This document shows, one piece after another, positions 30,301-36,838 of a stretch of DNA of 64,000 bases. The notes under the pieces were generated by a model. The model saw only the letters and a list, made by a program, of their open reading frames with translations, was not told the DNA's origin and made no database searches. The translations under genes were made by a program, and so were the position numbers. The stretch covers positions 9,040 through 73,039 of the forward strand of contig JAEYNY010000088.1 in the NCBI GenBank assembly GCA_023412275.1, in the 5' to 3' direction. Position 1 is the stretch's first letter, and each line of letters opens with the position of its first letter. The DNA is from Bacillota bacterium. Lineage in GTDB: Bacteria > Bacillota > Clostridia > Acetivibrionales > DSM-1351.

Positions 30301-30960
30301 GCTGACAGCAATACAATTGAGAATTTTTATGGAAAAACAAAAGCAATAGCTGAAGAGCGTATCCAAGAAGCGAGAGATAAGGGGTTAAACGTAAATATAT
30401 ATAGAATTGGGAATATCGTTTTTGATTCAGCCAACGGAAAATTCCAGGAGAATATAGAGAATAATGCATTTTACTCGGTTCTGAAGGCATATTTAAAGAT
30501 GAGGTCTATCCCTGATATGCCAATCCAGTATGATTTTTCGTTTGTTGACTATGTTTCCGCTTCCATCATAAAACTATTTGATAAGAGTAATCTTAGAAAT
30601 GAAACGTATCATATCTTTAATGATAAATATGTTCAATTAAGTAATCTGGCAGAACTATTTGCTGAATCCGGATGTACGATACAAAAATATTCAGCTAATG
30701 ATTTTCTTGATTATTTGTATGAATGCTATGAAGATAAGAATCTAAGAAACGAAGCAAATAGTATACTTGTTAATTATGGGCTGCTGGGAAAGGAACTGAA
30801 TATCAGCAAGCAGTATATTGCATATAATACCAAGACAAATTTCATTCTGAATCAACTAGGTTTTGAATGGATTGATTTAGAGCAGATACATGTAGAGAAG
30901 ATGTTAAAACACTGTATTGATGTAAACTATCTGGACAAAGATATTTTAAATTATAAATAA
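21355..30960 (+). CDS. Nonribosomal peptide synthetase 3: (half C)-A-T-E-C-A(nMT)-T-R (modules 6-7, reductive release)
   Basis: A 3201-residue terminating synthetase, 23 bp after synthetase 2. Residues ~15-240 match only the C-terminal lobe of a condensation domain (from the YWEKKL segment) and lack HHxxxDG. Then A6 (Asp455; code DAWFLGNVVK, Leu); T6 (Ser789, GGDS); E (HHLVVDA 970-976); C of D-C-L type (HHIIMDG 1441-1447); A7 (Asp1969; code DVTNFALVYK, unassigned). A methyltransferase is inserted between A8 (~2179) and A10 (~2672), with SAM motif LEIGCGTG at 2303-2310. T7 (Ser2730, GGNS) is followed by a thioester reductase with GxxGxxG at 2831-2837 and YxxxK at 2992-2996. Predicted: D-Leu6, N-methyl residue 7, then NAD(P)H release as aldehyde or alcohol. 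No thioesterase is present. The half C domain is probably structural because the upstream protein already supplies a full C. Confidence 0.93.
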   Translation: MDKITRNIIIKNNKFEAEQEYWEKKLSGSTEMSGFLPDFAVRNENFCKISRAEYKMPDKVYQTIMKVSNNSYHMAYVILLAGAQIILNRYTNSDDILVGVPVYKGEEEKSLNELIPIRTVLQDKSFKELIIEVKNTIHEAYEKSNYPFEFIWGKNFGAEENIYKTIIALEEIHSVKVLENIYCPVKVIFHMENSLSVNIEYDSGLFEQSSIEQIFNHFNQLYLNIIEDFNAKLEDIDILTAAERTQLIYEFNETALEYPKEKTVKQLFEERVEKSQNDIAVVFQDKSLTYKVLNEKANQVALRLKENGLQSGEIVGIMTEHSLEMIIAIIAAIKSGCPYLPIDPSYPTERIRYMLEDSRTHTLLTQEKYMENLVFEGTVFNLNDETIYSATAQNPQDTLHPQDAAYVIYTSGSSGNPKGVIVSHRSLINLCFWHNSYYQVEANDTATKYAGFGFDASVWEIFPYLIKGSSLHIISDEIRLDIKKLNEYFEENKVTISFLPTQLCEQFMKLRNKSLRFLLTGGDKIKNYTQNNYQLINNYGPTENTVVATSFCVDKDYENIPIGKPVSNTKIFILDKKNRLVPVKVMGQLCISGDSLAKGYLNQDELTKEKFVDNPYQPGEKLYLTGDLARWLPDGNIEFLGRMDQQVKIRGYRIELGEIEVQFQKIESIKEVVVLDKEDSNENKYLVAYYTSNQELDPAKIKKELSEKLPDYMIPSYIVKIDTMPLTQNGKVDRKALLELSLPTSSGNEVEYQPPTNQVEEKLCEIWQEVLGIKRIGIDDSFFDCGGDSIKAIQVSSRLNKYKMKLEIKDLLSNPTIRGAAAFVNESAGTNQAEQILEGETSLTPIQKWFFEQKFTNQHHFNQAMFLYSPHGFDEEIVKKVFEKIVKHHDILRVKFIEQEGQVVQYIRNSDSDNLFSIDVKEIYDNENCQEIIEKEAGKIQAGIDLKTGPLVKLGLFKTNKGDHFIIAIHHLVVDAVSFRIILEDFKTGYKQLQDGMDIEFSDKTCSYRQWAQALEEYGNSKEVKWQRKYWENIVSRQCKLPVDNEIQTRKIKDSRDCKIVLSKEDTYRFLKETNKAYNTEANDILLTALGVSVKAWKGLNHVLISMEGHGRENIAKNIDVTRTVGWFTSQYPLLLDMEKADDISHAVRIVKEEIRQLPDKGVGYQVIKNNPDKTVREKLEYENEITFNYLGQFDQDINDEFIDISPYSAGDYLSPDSESLGKISINGSVMDDKLQFLVSFNKNEYKEESVLEFTRIYKENLLSIIKHCAEKKVKEYTPYDVGASYVSLEDFDEICKTYPAGEIKSIYSLTPMQEGMLFHYLKDMGSSVYFEQFSVKITGKSDVKNFEKSFDILMQRYDIFRSSIVYKDLKKSKQVVLKNRTPEVYYEDISYMQEEQKLEYIRQYKNKDRERGFDLSNDNLIRLSILDFAKDTKIIIWSFHHIIMDGWCLGIVFNEFFNIYNTLSKGIPLKLTPVNEYKNYVDWIDKQDNNEARDYWRDYLGGYEQLTGITATKSADKVREYSKEEYIFRINKDLTLQLKNLASKNHATLSNVIQLIWAIILQKYNNTNDVVFGSVVSGRPSEIEGIEKMVGLFVNTLPVRVKAEADMTVLELLKNVQNNAIKSLNYSYFPLVEIQTDSELKDKLLNHIIAFENYPIQEISEESKNASEIDISLDTNDVYEEINYDFNIMVGPAEDIIFRFSYNAYLYDQDYIQRISEHVLSIVEQILASEDLKVSEILLLNEKEKDKLINEFNETKEDFPENKTIIDIFVEQAEKMPDNAALVYKDKQITYKQVHEYSTVMAEKLLNSGSKPGGKIGILLDRCPEMILGILSILKAGCAYVPIDPACPKDRLQFISEDSNIAIILTTKKYYDTLNETFSNHSLVIYCLDSEDASLIDKCDNNKNGAVKAIESRPHDLAYMIYTSGSTGNPKGVTVENYSAVNLLTYMQKQYPITENDTYLLKTNYTFDVSVTEIFGWFFGGGRLAILNKGDEKDPSNILAEMIKNDVTHINFVPSMLNVFLGTINKEEAKKLNRLKYVFSAGEAISTDTVRKFFEIIPNVKLENLYGPTEATVYATRYSITENDCDKTLIPIGKPVQNLKAFILDSNQQITPLGVEGELCLSGVGLARGYLNNPELTNSKFIQNPFVAGERLYRTGDLCRWLPDGNIEYLGRIDHQVKIRGHRIELGEIEAVTNQFFAIKENVVIAKIDSFGDSSLTSYIVLKEDMAEFENESKKEEQQQLDDWKIVWNNIDPLETEIMDDSFNIAGWNSSYTGEQISELEMREWLDTTIRRIKVLNPKKVLEIGCGTGMLLFRLIDDCESYLGTDISTKILEYVAKVAKNKEVHHKLTLLNKSADDFKEITENKFNTVIINSVAQYFSNVEYFVNVLKNAIRCIEGEGAVFLGDIRNYSLLRAFHTSVEIFQASNDMTIDVCKQHIENRILTETELLVSPEFFYALMKEIPDITHIEILHKRGTTENELNRFRYDAVLYIHTQVKNPEMLQLDWGSEITAIEEIKMILEDRKPEVLRVRNIRNKRLEMAFREMALLEENTVTTMEEFGQQIKNDFQEIGCNPEEFYTLNHPDYVVEAVWSGIGKDEYFDIVCYQKSCSCIFGGDSVQTGGRLSDYANNPVKAKFIENVIPNLKQHLEEKLPEYMIPSNFIQLNKIPLNSNGKIDRKKLLQIDNSGNSSQNYVAPRNETERKIAEVWKEVLELKRVGIHDDFFRIGGNSIKIIRVISELSKEFVVEIKDIFNYRTIDQLVKNILYSKDLLRNKINTMKEMLNSIDEKAADANIESNSSPKRDNYNEKIKLKYEQMDVLEEKKYKNILLIGCTGYLGMHILKQLLRDTESEIYVLVRGQSMGECEARLKEKAMYYLSKDILEENRQRLHIVQGDLTQTFLGMSVTLYKELLEHIDCVINSAANVKHYGNYNDFYEINVRGVERILEFCMGERMIDLNHISTIGVIAGYENQSEDAIFTEYDYADSNTIENFYGKTKAIAEERIQEARDKGLNVNIYRIGNIVFDSANGKFQENIENNAFYSVLKAYLKMRSIPDMPIQYDFSFVDYVSASIIKLFDKSNLRNETYHIFNDKYVQLSNLAELFAESGCTIQKYSANDFLDYLYECYEDKNLRNEANSILVNYGLLGKELNISKQYIAYNTKTNFILNQLGFEWIDLEQIHVEKMLKHCIDVNYLDKDILNYK

Positions 30961-30974
30961 ATTTAAGGAGGTAG

Positions 30975-31664
30975 ATGGAAGTGAACAGAAAAAATAATAT
31001 AACCAAGCAAATGAAAAAATTCTTAAAAATCTATAAACCTTTTATTGAAGAAAAAATAGGCGTTGAGGCAAACCAGCGTGTTGCTGCAGAAAGCATGCAG
31101 AAATTGGAGGATAGCTATAACGAGATACCCGACATAGGAATGGAAATGAATGCGTTCCAGAAAACAATGGATTTTGCATTTATAGTGCATATTATATACG
31201 AGAATCTTTTAAAAGAAGATTTAAGTACTGAGCAAATAGGGGAGATAATTTATTACGGTTTTAAAGACTTTATTGATAAATATCCGTCTTTTATCATGAA
31301 GCTGATTAAAAGAAAGCAATTTTCAAAAAAACAAATTAATTATATGAAAGAACTGGCAAGGTTATCAAAAACAAGGGATCATATCTACAATTGGGTATTT
31401 GACGTAATTGATGGTAACGGGGAAGATTTTGAATGGGGAATAGATTATAAACGATGTGGAATTAATGACTTCTTTTGCGATAAGAATGAATCGGAAATTA
31501 TGCCTTACATATGCGCCACTGATTATTGTATGTTCGCTAAAATGAAAGCTGAATTGAAATTAGATAAAGCATTGGGTAGAGGAGATGAGTGTTGCAAATT
31601 CCGATACAAAAAGAATGGAGAAAGCGAAAGTGATCTGAAGAAGATTATAAATACTGTTATATAA
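30975..31664 (+). CDS. ATC hydrolase family protein (L-2-amino-thiazoline-4-carboxylate hydrolase-like)
   Basis: This 229-residue protein starts 14 bp after synthetase 3 and is probably co-transcribed with it. Its C-terminal half has the cysteine pattern I associate with the ATC_hydrolase family: YKRCGINDFFC, then PYICATDYCMFAKM, then RGDECCKFRYK. The named member opens 2-aminothiazoline-4-carboxylate towards L-cysteine; most relatives are uncharacterised. With a predicted N-terminal Cys and aldehyde release, a role on a thiazolidine/thiazoline ring, tailoring or self-protection is conceivable but pure inference. No signal peptide. AGGAGG lies only 3 nt before the ATG, so the in-frame GTG at 30981 (9-nt spacing) may be the true start. 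Family call moderately sure. Confidence 0.65.
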   Translation: MEVNRKNNITKQMKKFLKIYKPFIEEKIGVEANQRVAAESMQKLEDSYNEIPDIGMEMNAFQKTMDFAFIVHIIYENLLKEDLSTEQIGEIIYYGFKDFIDKYPSFIMKLIKRKQFSKKQINYMKELARLSKTRDHIYNWVFDVIDGNGEDFEWGIDYKRCGINDFFCDKNESEIMPYICATDYCMFAKMKAELKLDKALGRGDECCKFRYKKNGESESDLKKIINTVI

Positions 31665-31681
31665 AAACTCAATCATTCACA

Positions 31682-31728
31682 AAAAAAGGCTGTTGCAAAA
31701 TTATTTTTTTGTTTTGCAATAGCCTTTT
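31682..31728 (+). terminator. Rho-independent terminator closing the NRPS operon
   Basis: Arms AAAAAGGCTGTTGCAAAA (31682-31699) and TTTTGCAATAGCCTTTTT (31711-31728) pair almost perfectly around an 11-nt loop and end in a T-run. The A/T symmetry could make it work in both directions. The motif GGCTGTTGCAAAA recurs inverted at 63939-63951. Confidence 0.85.
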
Positions 31729-31773
31729 TAATGGGATACAGCTCTATATCAGGAATATTGTGGTAAAAAAATC

Positions 31774-31802
31774 TTGCCTAAAATAGATAATACTGGTAAA
31801 AT
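31774..31802 (+). promoter_or_regulatory. Sigma-A promoter of the TetR/ABC operon
   Basis: TTGCCT (31774-31779), a 17-bp spacer and TAAAAT (31797-31802) precede the regulator gene. The palindromic operator starts at the next base, so bound repressor would cover the start of transcription. Confidence 0.65.
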
Positions 31803-31827
31803 AAATATACCGACGGTCGGTTTATTT
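31803..31827. promoter_or_regulatory. 25-bp palindromic operator, probable TetR binding site
   Basis: ACCGACGGTCGGT (31809-31821) is a perfect palindrome about a central G. It is extended by AAATA on the left and TATTT on the right with one T/T mismatch on each side. It lies between the -10 box and the Shine-Dalgarno of the TetR gene, the classic autoregulation position. Confidence 0.8.
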
Positions 31828-31841
31828 TAGGAGGTACATAT

Positions 31842-32489
31842 ATGGCTCGATCAAAAGAAAACTTTGAACATAAAAAAGAAGAAATTATTAAAGTTGCATT
31901 AAAGTTATTTGTAGAGAAGAGCTATGAGAATACAACAATTAATAATATTATGGAAGCATCAAATGTTTCAAAAGGCGGTATGTACCATTATTTCGCATCA
32001 AAAGAAGATATACTTAATGATTGTCTGGATTATATTACAAAGCAGGATTATATCAGGTTTGAAGAAATTATAAAGGATACCAGTCTAACAGCAATTGATA
32101 AGTTGCTGAAGGTAATCATTGTTGGTAGTGAAAAGCCTGAGAACATCCAGAAAGTCGTGGATTACGCACAGATTAATCTAAATTCTATATTTAGTTATCG
32201 TATAAAGAAATTAAGTTTGGAACTAACTTCTGACTGTTTGGAAAAAATAATCCAACAGGGAATACAAGAAGAAACTTTCCATACCGAATATCCGAGAGAA
32301 ATGGCAGAATTCTGTTGCTATGCAGGCGGATTTTTATATGATAACATTTTTCCTCAAAAAACAATTGAAGAATACGAAAAAAAGTTAAATGCTTATTTAT
32401 GCGTGATTGAAAAATGCTTGGGAATAGAAGAAGGTATTTTGAGTACATCGAAAAAAGCTTTAATATCTCAATTTGAAGCATATGTTTAA
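31842..32489 (+). CDS. TetR/AcrR family regulator of the export cassette
   Basis: A 215-residue protein with an N-terminal TetR helix-turn-helix at about residues 12-58 (IIKVALKLFVEKSYENTTIN; then SNVSKGGMYHYFASKEDIL). The divergent helical C-terminal domain should bind a ligand and dimerise. Start ATG follows TTAGGAGG. The 25-bp palindrome in its promoter is the likely operator, giving negative autoregulation of this gene and the ABC genes that follow. The inducer could be the heptapeptide made by the upstream synthetases (inference). The gene is separated from the NRPS operon by a terminator, so production and export/immunity look like separate units. Confidence 0.9.
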   Translation: MARSKENFEHKKEEIIKVALKLFVEKSYENTTINNIMEASNVSKGGMYHYFASKEDILNDCLDYITKQDYIRFEEIIKDTSLTAIDKLLKVIIVGSEKPENIQKVVDYAQINLNSIFSYRIKKLSLELTSDCLEKIIQQGIQEETFHTEYPREMAEFCCYAGGFLYDNIFPQKTIEEYEKKLNAYLCVIEKCLGIEEGILSTSKKALISQFEAYV

Positions 32490-32537
32490 ATAATGATTAT
32501 TTTTTTACTAAAATTATTTTAAAGGCGGAGGCAAAAA

Positions 32538-32753
32538 ATGAAATTACATTATGGTTTATCTGATCTTAAGAATCTTGATTTAACTCCATTTATCCCTATT
32601 ATAGTTATATCTTTTATCATAACTTTAATAGCATTAATTGATTTAATCGCAAATAGAAAAAGGAGAAAGAATTTTACGGTTTGGCTGTTAATTGTTATAT
32701 TAGGTAACGTAATGGGCTCTGTAATATATTTTATTGCGGGAAGAAAGGACTAG
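32538..32753 (+). CDS. Small PLDc_N-domain membrane protein
   Basis: A 71-residue protein with two transmembrane helices (about 17-38 and 47-66) joined by a basic loop NRKRRKNFT. It fits the PLDc_N family (phospholipase D nuclease N-terminal-like small membrane proteins), which often accompany ABC-2 exporters and bacteriocin immunity genes in Firmicutes. SD GGCGGAGG precedes the ATG by 7 nt. It lies inside the TetR/ABC operon, 10 bp before the first ATPase, so it is a candidate accessory or immunity subunit. Its position recalls the small membrane protein LugI beside the lugdunin ABC genes. That parallel is positional only, since I cannot align the proteins here. Confidence 0.7.
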   Translation: MKLHYGLSDLKNLDLTPFIPIIVISFIITLIALIDLIANRKRRKNFTVWLLIVILGNVMGSVIYFIAGRKD

Positions 32754-32763
32754 GACCATTAGA

Positions 32764-33669
32764 ATGACAATCGAAATAAAAAATATAGTGAAAAACTACG
32801 GAGAGAAAAAAGTAATTAAGAACTTTTCACTGACAATTAATTCAGGTGAATGTGTGGGACTTATTGGACCAAATGGTGCAGGAAAAACTACTTTATTGAA
32901 AATTGTAGTAGACGCATTGATGGCTACTAGTGGTGAAGTATTAATAGATGGTAAAAATAACTATAACATGAAAAATAAAATTGGGTATCTTCCTCAGTAC
33001 CCTAATTTTTTTGAATGGATGACAGCAAGGGAAGTACTTTTTTTTATGGGACAATTATCCGGTTTAAAACCGCTGCAACTTAAAGAAAAAGTGAACTCAT
33101 TATTGAAAAGAGTTGGGTTAGAAGGAGAAGAAGACAATAAAATAAGTACATTTTCCGGCGGTATGAAGCAAAGGCTGGGAATAGCACAGGCAATTTTACA
33201 TAACCCCGAGTTTATTATTATGGATGAGCCGGTGTCTGCATTAGACCCAATTGGCAGAAGAGAAATATTGAATTTAATTGTAGATCTAAAAAAGGATTCT
33301 ACCATTCTTTTCTCTACACATATTCTAAATGATGCTGAAGAAGTATGTGAGAGATTCTGTATATTAAAATCCGGTGAGAAGATTATTGATTCTACTTACT
33401 CGGATTTGATGAACAACAATACTGAAAATAATGTCCTTATTCAGACAGGAAAAGAAAATAAGGAATGGATCAGTTATATTAAAAACTTACCGTTTATAAG
33501 CAAATTCAGCAATGCCGGAAATCTTATTAATATTTCAGTAAATGACTTGGCGCACAATAAATTCATCATACTGGAAAGTGCGTTGAAATTTAAAGTAGAT
33601 ATTTTAAAGTTTGAAATATCCAAAAATTCTTTGGAAGATATATTCATGAGGGCGGTGATAAATGAATGA
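32764..33669 (+). CDS. ABC-2 exporter ATP-binding protein 1
   Basis: A 301-residue ATPase with Walker A GPNGAGKTT (35-43), signature SGGMKQR (131-137), Walker B FIIMDEP (150-156) and switch His in STHIL. The ATG at 32764 is chosen over the upstream TTG at 32734 because AGGACC lies about 7 nt before it and the longer form would run into the previous gene. The domain belongs to the drug/bacteriocin exporter (CcmA/BcrA-like) class. The stop overlaps the start of the permease gene (ATGAATGA), so translation is coupled and the two form one transporter. Likely substrate: the NRPS product (inference). Confidence 0.93.
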   Translation: MTIEIKNIVKNYGEKKVIKNFSLTINSGECVGLIGPNGAGKTTLLKIVVDALMATSGEVLIDGKNNYNMKNKIGYLPQYPNFFEWMTAREVLFFMGQLSGLKPLQLKEKVNSLLKRVGLEGEEDNKISTFSGGMKQRLGIAQAILHNPEFIIMDEPVSALDPIGRREILNLIVDLKKDSTILFSTHILNDAEEVCERFCILKSGEKIIDSTYSDLMNNNTENNVLIQTGKENKEWISYIKNLPFISKFSNAGNLINISVNDLAHNKFIILESALKFKVDILKFEISKNSLEDIFMRAVINE

Positions 33670-34448
33670 ACAAATGTTTCATATTAGTTAAAAGAGAATT
33701 TTCACAGTATCTTAAAGAATTTAAAATAATATGGCTTCCCTTGGTATTTCTACTTTTAGGAATAACACAGCCAATTTCATATCATTTTATGCCACAAATT
33801 TTGTCATCTTTGAGTGGTAGCAGTGGAATTTCAATAGATCCTTCGAAGTTTATACAAAGCAGTGGTGATGTGCTGGCCAGTACGTTAAGCTCTCAATTTG
33901 ATCAATTAGGAATTATTATTGTTGTTATTTCATTAATGGGTACTGTTTATTCTGAAAAAGTCAGTGATATGATTTCTTTTATTTTGACAAGACCGGTTTC
34001 TGTAAAAGACTATTTATTCAGTAAGATAATAAGTAATTATTTGTTTGTTGCGGTATCAATTGTTATGGGCTATTTTGCTGCTGCATATTATTCAGATTTA
34101 TATTACACAAACATAAGTGTAAAAGTACTTTTTCTAGCAATTTTATGTTATCTGGTTTGGATTTTATTTGTAGTATCATTTATTACTATGTTAAGTACAT
34201 TAATGAAAAGTCAAGGTGTAATCGCAATAACAGGCGTTGTAGTATTATTGCTACTTAAATTTTTATCAGGTTTGAATTACTTTGTAGATATTATTAATCC
34301 ATCTAGCATGAGTTCTAATGCGGTATCTATTCTGGTAACCGGTAAACCCAAGGAAAATGTACTTCCAAGCCTCATTGTAACCATAGTATTTATTATCGTT
34401 ATTAATTCTATATCAAAATTCTGGATATCTAACAAGAAATACCAATAA
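33666..34448 (+). CDS. ABC-2 type permease 1
   Basis: A 260-residue integral membrane protein with about six helices, the first at ~22-40 and the last near the C-terminus. A large external loop lies after helix 1 (SGSSGISIDPSKF). MGTVYSEKVSDMISFILTRPVSVKDYLFSKI matches the cytoplasmic coupling segment of ABC-2 permeases. Its start overlaps the ATPase 1 stop by 4 nt. It would form the membrane half of exporter 1. Confidence 0.9.
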   Translation: MNKCFILVKREFSQYLKEFKIIWLPLVFLLLGITQPISYHFMPQILSSLSGSSGISIDPSKFIQSSGDVLASTLSSQFDQLGIIIVVISLMGTVYSEKVSDMISFILTRPVSVKDYLFSKIISNYLFVAVSIVMGYFAAAYYSDLYYTNISVKVLFLAILCYLVWILFVVSFITMLSTLMKSQGVIAITGVVVLLLLKFLSGLNYFVDIINPSSMSSNAVSILVTGKPKENVLPSLIVTIVFIIVINSISKFWISNKKYQ

Positions 34449-34482
34449 ACTTTATTATTGAAATAAAAGAGGGGAGAGAAAA

Positions 34483-35199
34483 ATGCTTAAAATAAGTAAC
34501 CTGACTAAAACATATAAGGGAGGGAAAAAGGCAATTTCCAATTTGTCATTAGAAATTGCTCCCGGTGATATCTATGGATTTATTGGTCACAATGGTGCCG
34601 GAAAAACAACTACAATAAAATGTGTAACCGGTATTTTTGATTTTGATGAGGGTGAGATTTGCATAGATGGAAAATCAATTAAAGAAAAGCCAATCGAATG
34701 CAAAATGATTACTGCATATATTCCGGATAATCCAGACCTATATGAAAACATGACTGGTATCGGTTATTTAACTTTTGTAGCTGATATTTTTGGAGTTAAA
34801 CGTAAAAAAAGAGAAGCTGATATAAAAAAATATGCTGATGCCTTTGGAATTACAAATAACCTTGGTGATTTAATTTCATCGTATTCTCATGGTATGAAAC
34901 AGAAGTTGGCAATCATATCAGCATTTATTCATGAGCCCAAACTTTTAATTCTTGATGAACCTTTTGTAGGGCTAGATCCATCTGCAGCATTTGTTTTGAA
35001 AAAATTCATGAAAGAATTTTGTGAAAAAGGTAATTCAATTTTCTTTTCTACACATGTTTTGGAAGTTGCAGAAAAACTATGTAATAGGATTGCTATTGTT
35101 AAAAATGGTAAATTACTGGTAAGCGGGCTTACTGAGGAAGTAAAAGGAGAAGAATCATTAGAAAATTTATTCTTGGAGTTGAATGATAATGAAAAATAA
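34483..35199 (+). CDS. ABC-2 exporter ATP-binding protein 2
   Basis: A 238-residue ATPase with Walker A GHNGAGKTT (35-43), signature in SYSHGMKQKL (SHGMK in place of SGGMK) and Walker B LLILDEP followed by the D-loop GLDP. Start ATG behind GAGGGGAG. It pairs with the large permease downstream, whose start lies inside this gene. It is a second, distinct exporter ATPase, only broadly similar to ATPase 1. Confidence 0.93.
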   Translation: MLKISNLTKTYKGGKKAISNLSLEIAPGDIYGFIGHNGAGKTTTIKCVTGIFDFDEGEICIDGKSIKEKPIECKMITAYIPDNPDLYENMTGIGYLTFVADIFGVKRKKREADIKKYADAFGITNNLGDLISSYSHGMKQKLAIISAFIHEPKLLILDEPFVGLDPSAAFVLKKFMKEFCEKGNSIFFSTHVLEVAEKLCNRIAIVKNGKLLVSGLTEEVKGEESLENLFLELNDNEK

Positions 35200-36793
35200 A
35201 TCTCTATTACTAATTAAGGCTAATTTGATAAATTCATATAGCATTAATCGTGTGCTTAAAGCACCAAAAAATGAACGGATACGAATGTCTTTTGTGTTGA
35301 TTGCAATTGTGTTTCTGGTTGGTATGGTTTTATCCTCAATAACCGGATATTACATTTATCTTTCCAATATGCTTATGAGTAAAGGTCAAATAACCGTATT
35401 GCTGACAGTAGCCTTTCTTTTAGCAAATATGATGTGTTTTTTTGCCAGTGTATTTACCAGTTCATCATATTTATTTGCATTTAAAGATTTTCAGTTTTTA
35501 GTCTCTTTACCTCTAACTGATAAAAATATTCTTTTTAGTAAATTGTTTTTAATATATTTTCCTAATACAATTATGAGTGTCTTATTATCACTACCTGCTA
35601 TAATTATTTTTGGAATAAATACATCAGCCGGGTTTACATTTTATGCTCTTGCATTGCTGGGTTTATTGATTGTACCAATTATACCAATTGTTTTAGGTGC
35701 TACGATTTCTTTAATAATCGGAAGGTTTGCTTCACAGTTTAAACAAAGAAATCTGGTTTTGCTAATAGCATCATTTTTATTAATAATTATTATGTCATTA
35801 GGCAGTTATTTTCTTCAAGGTACCTCTATAATGGACTTGAATACTGCTTTTTTGAAGATTGGTAATTTCCAAAATTATTATTTCCCTGCAAAGCTGTTTG
35901 TGAAGAGTTTATCTAATATTAATTTGGTTCTGTTTATATCGTTTATAGCAATTAATGTAGTAGTATTTGTTTTATTCTTGTATGTATTTTCAAAAAACTT
36001 CAAAAAAATTAATTTATCAATTGGCGAACATTCCAGTAAAGCAAAATATAAAATGTCAACATTAAAAGTTACTTCTTCAATAATGGCTTTATACAAAAAG
36101 GAATTAAAAAGTTACTTTTCTTGTTATGTTTATATTTTAAATACTATGTTTGGATTGATTTTGTTTGCCATCTATTTAATTTCAGTTGTTCTATTTAAAT
36201 ATGAGAATATATTGAAAGCATTAAACATGAGCAATATGTCCGATTACATACTACCTTTTACAACTGTATTAGGGATAACATGTGTTGCTATGAGTTGTAC
36301 GACAGGATCCTCCTTATCTATAGAAGGGGCGAATTTATGGATTATAAAGAGTTTACCGCTAAAGTTCAGTAACATCGCTAAATGTAAGATAATGGTCAAT
36401 TTAACACTAACAATTCCTTTTATGTTTATTGCTTCTTTTCCGGTAATATATATTTTTAAACTTTCTTTTCTTGAGTACATTGCATTCTTAGCTCCGGTTT
36501 TGGGTTTCAGTATCTTGTCAGCCATTGTAGGATTGATAGTAAATCTGTATTTCCCTAAATTTGACTGGAAGTCAGAAGTTCAGGTTATTAAACAAAGTAT
36601 AGCAACAGCTGTAACGTTAATGGCCAATATTATTTGCGTTCTAATTCCGGTCGCAATATGTTTTATTATAAAGCCTTCAAATTTGAATTTATACTTCATC
36701 TATATGTCGATTGTTGTTTTAGCAGTTTGCATAGTACTATGGAATTACATAAAAGGAAAGGGTTCTGTAATGTTTAAAAAATTAGAAATATGA
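35183..36793 (+). CDS. Large ABC-2 type permease 2
   Basis: A 536-residue polytopic membrane protein with about twelve predicted helices, resembling the large putative ABC-2 permeases of Firmicutes. It overlaps the ATPase 2 gene by 17 bp. The second ATG at 35189 has better spacing (10 nt) from GGAG than the first at 35183. The short motif KDFQFLVSLPLTDKNILFSKL matches the coupling segment of such permeases. With ATPase 2 it should form exporter 2. A cluster with two exporters fits one for secretion and one for self-protection, but the split cannot be told from sequence. Confidence 0.88.
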   Translation: MIMKNKSLLLIKANLINSYSINRVLKAPKNERIRMSFVLIAIVFLVGMVLSSITGYYIYLSNMLMSKGQITVLLTVAFLLANMMCFFASVFTSSSYLFAFKDFQFLVSLPLTDKNILFSKLFLIYFPNTIMSVLLSLPAIIIFGINTSAGFTFYALALLGLLIVPIIPIVLGATISLIIGRFASQFKQRNLVLLIASFLLIIIMSLGSYFLQGTSIMDLNTAFLKIGNFQNYYFPAKLFVKSLSNINLVLFISFIAINVVVFVLFLYVFSKNFKKINLSIGEHSSKAKYKMSTLKVTSSIMALYKKELKSYFSCYVYILNTMFGLILFAIYLISVVLFKYENILKALNMSNMSDYILPFTTVLGITCVAMSCTTGSSLSIEGANLWIIKSLPLKFSNIAKCKIMVNLTLTIPFMFIASFPVIYIFKLSFLEYIAFLAPVLGFSILSAIVGLIVNLYFPKFDWKSEVQVIKQSIATAVTLMANIICVLIPVAICFIIKPSNLNLYFIYMSIVVLAVCIVLWNYIKGKGSVMFKKLEI

Positions 36794-36838
36794 GGTTGGT
36801 ATACATAGGGTAATTTTTACGAAAGGAGATAAAGTGAG

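Noticed and set aside
31682..31728. Inverted repeat as an insertion-sequence end
   Set aside because: No transposase or second end is nearby and the structure with its T-run works as an ordinary terminator.
32734..32763. TTG start for ABC ATPase 1
   Set aside because: It lies within the PLDc_N gene with no suitable SD; the ATG at 32764 begins at the conserved domain start.
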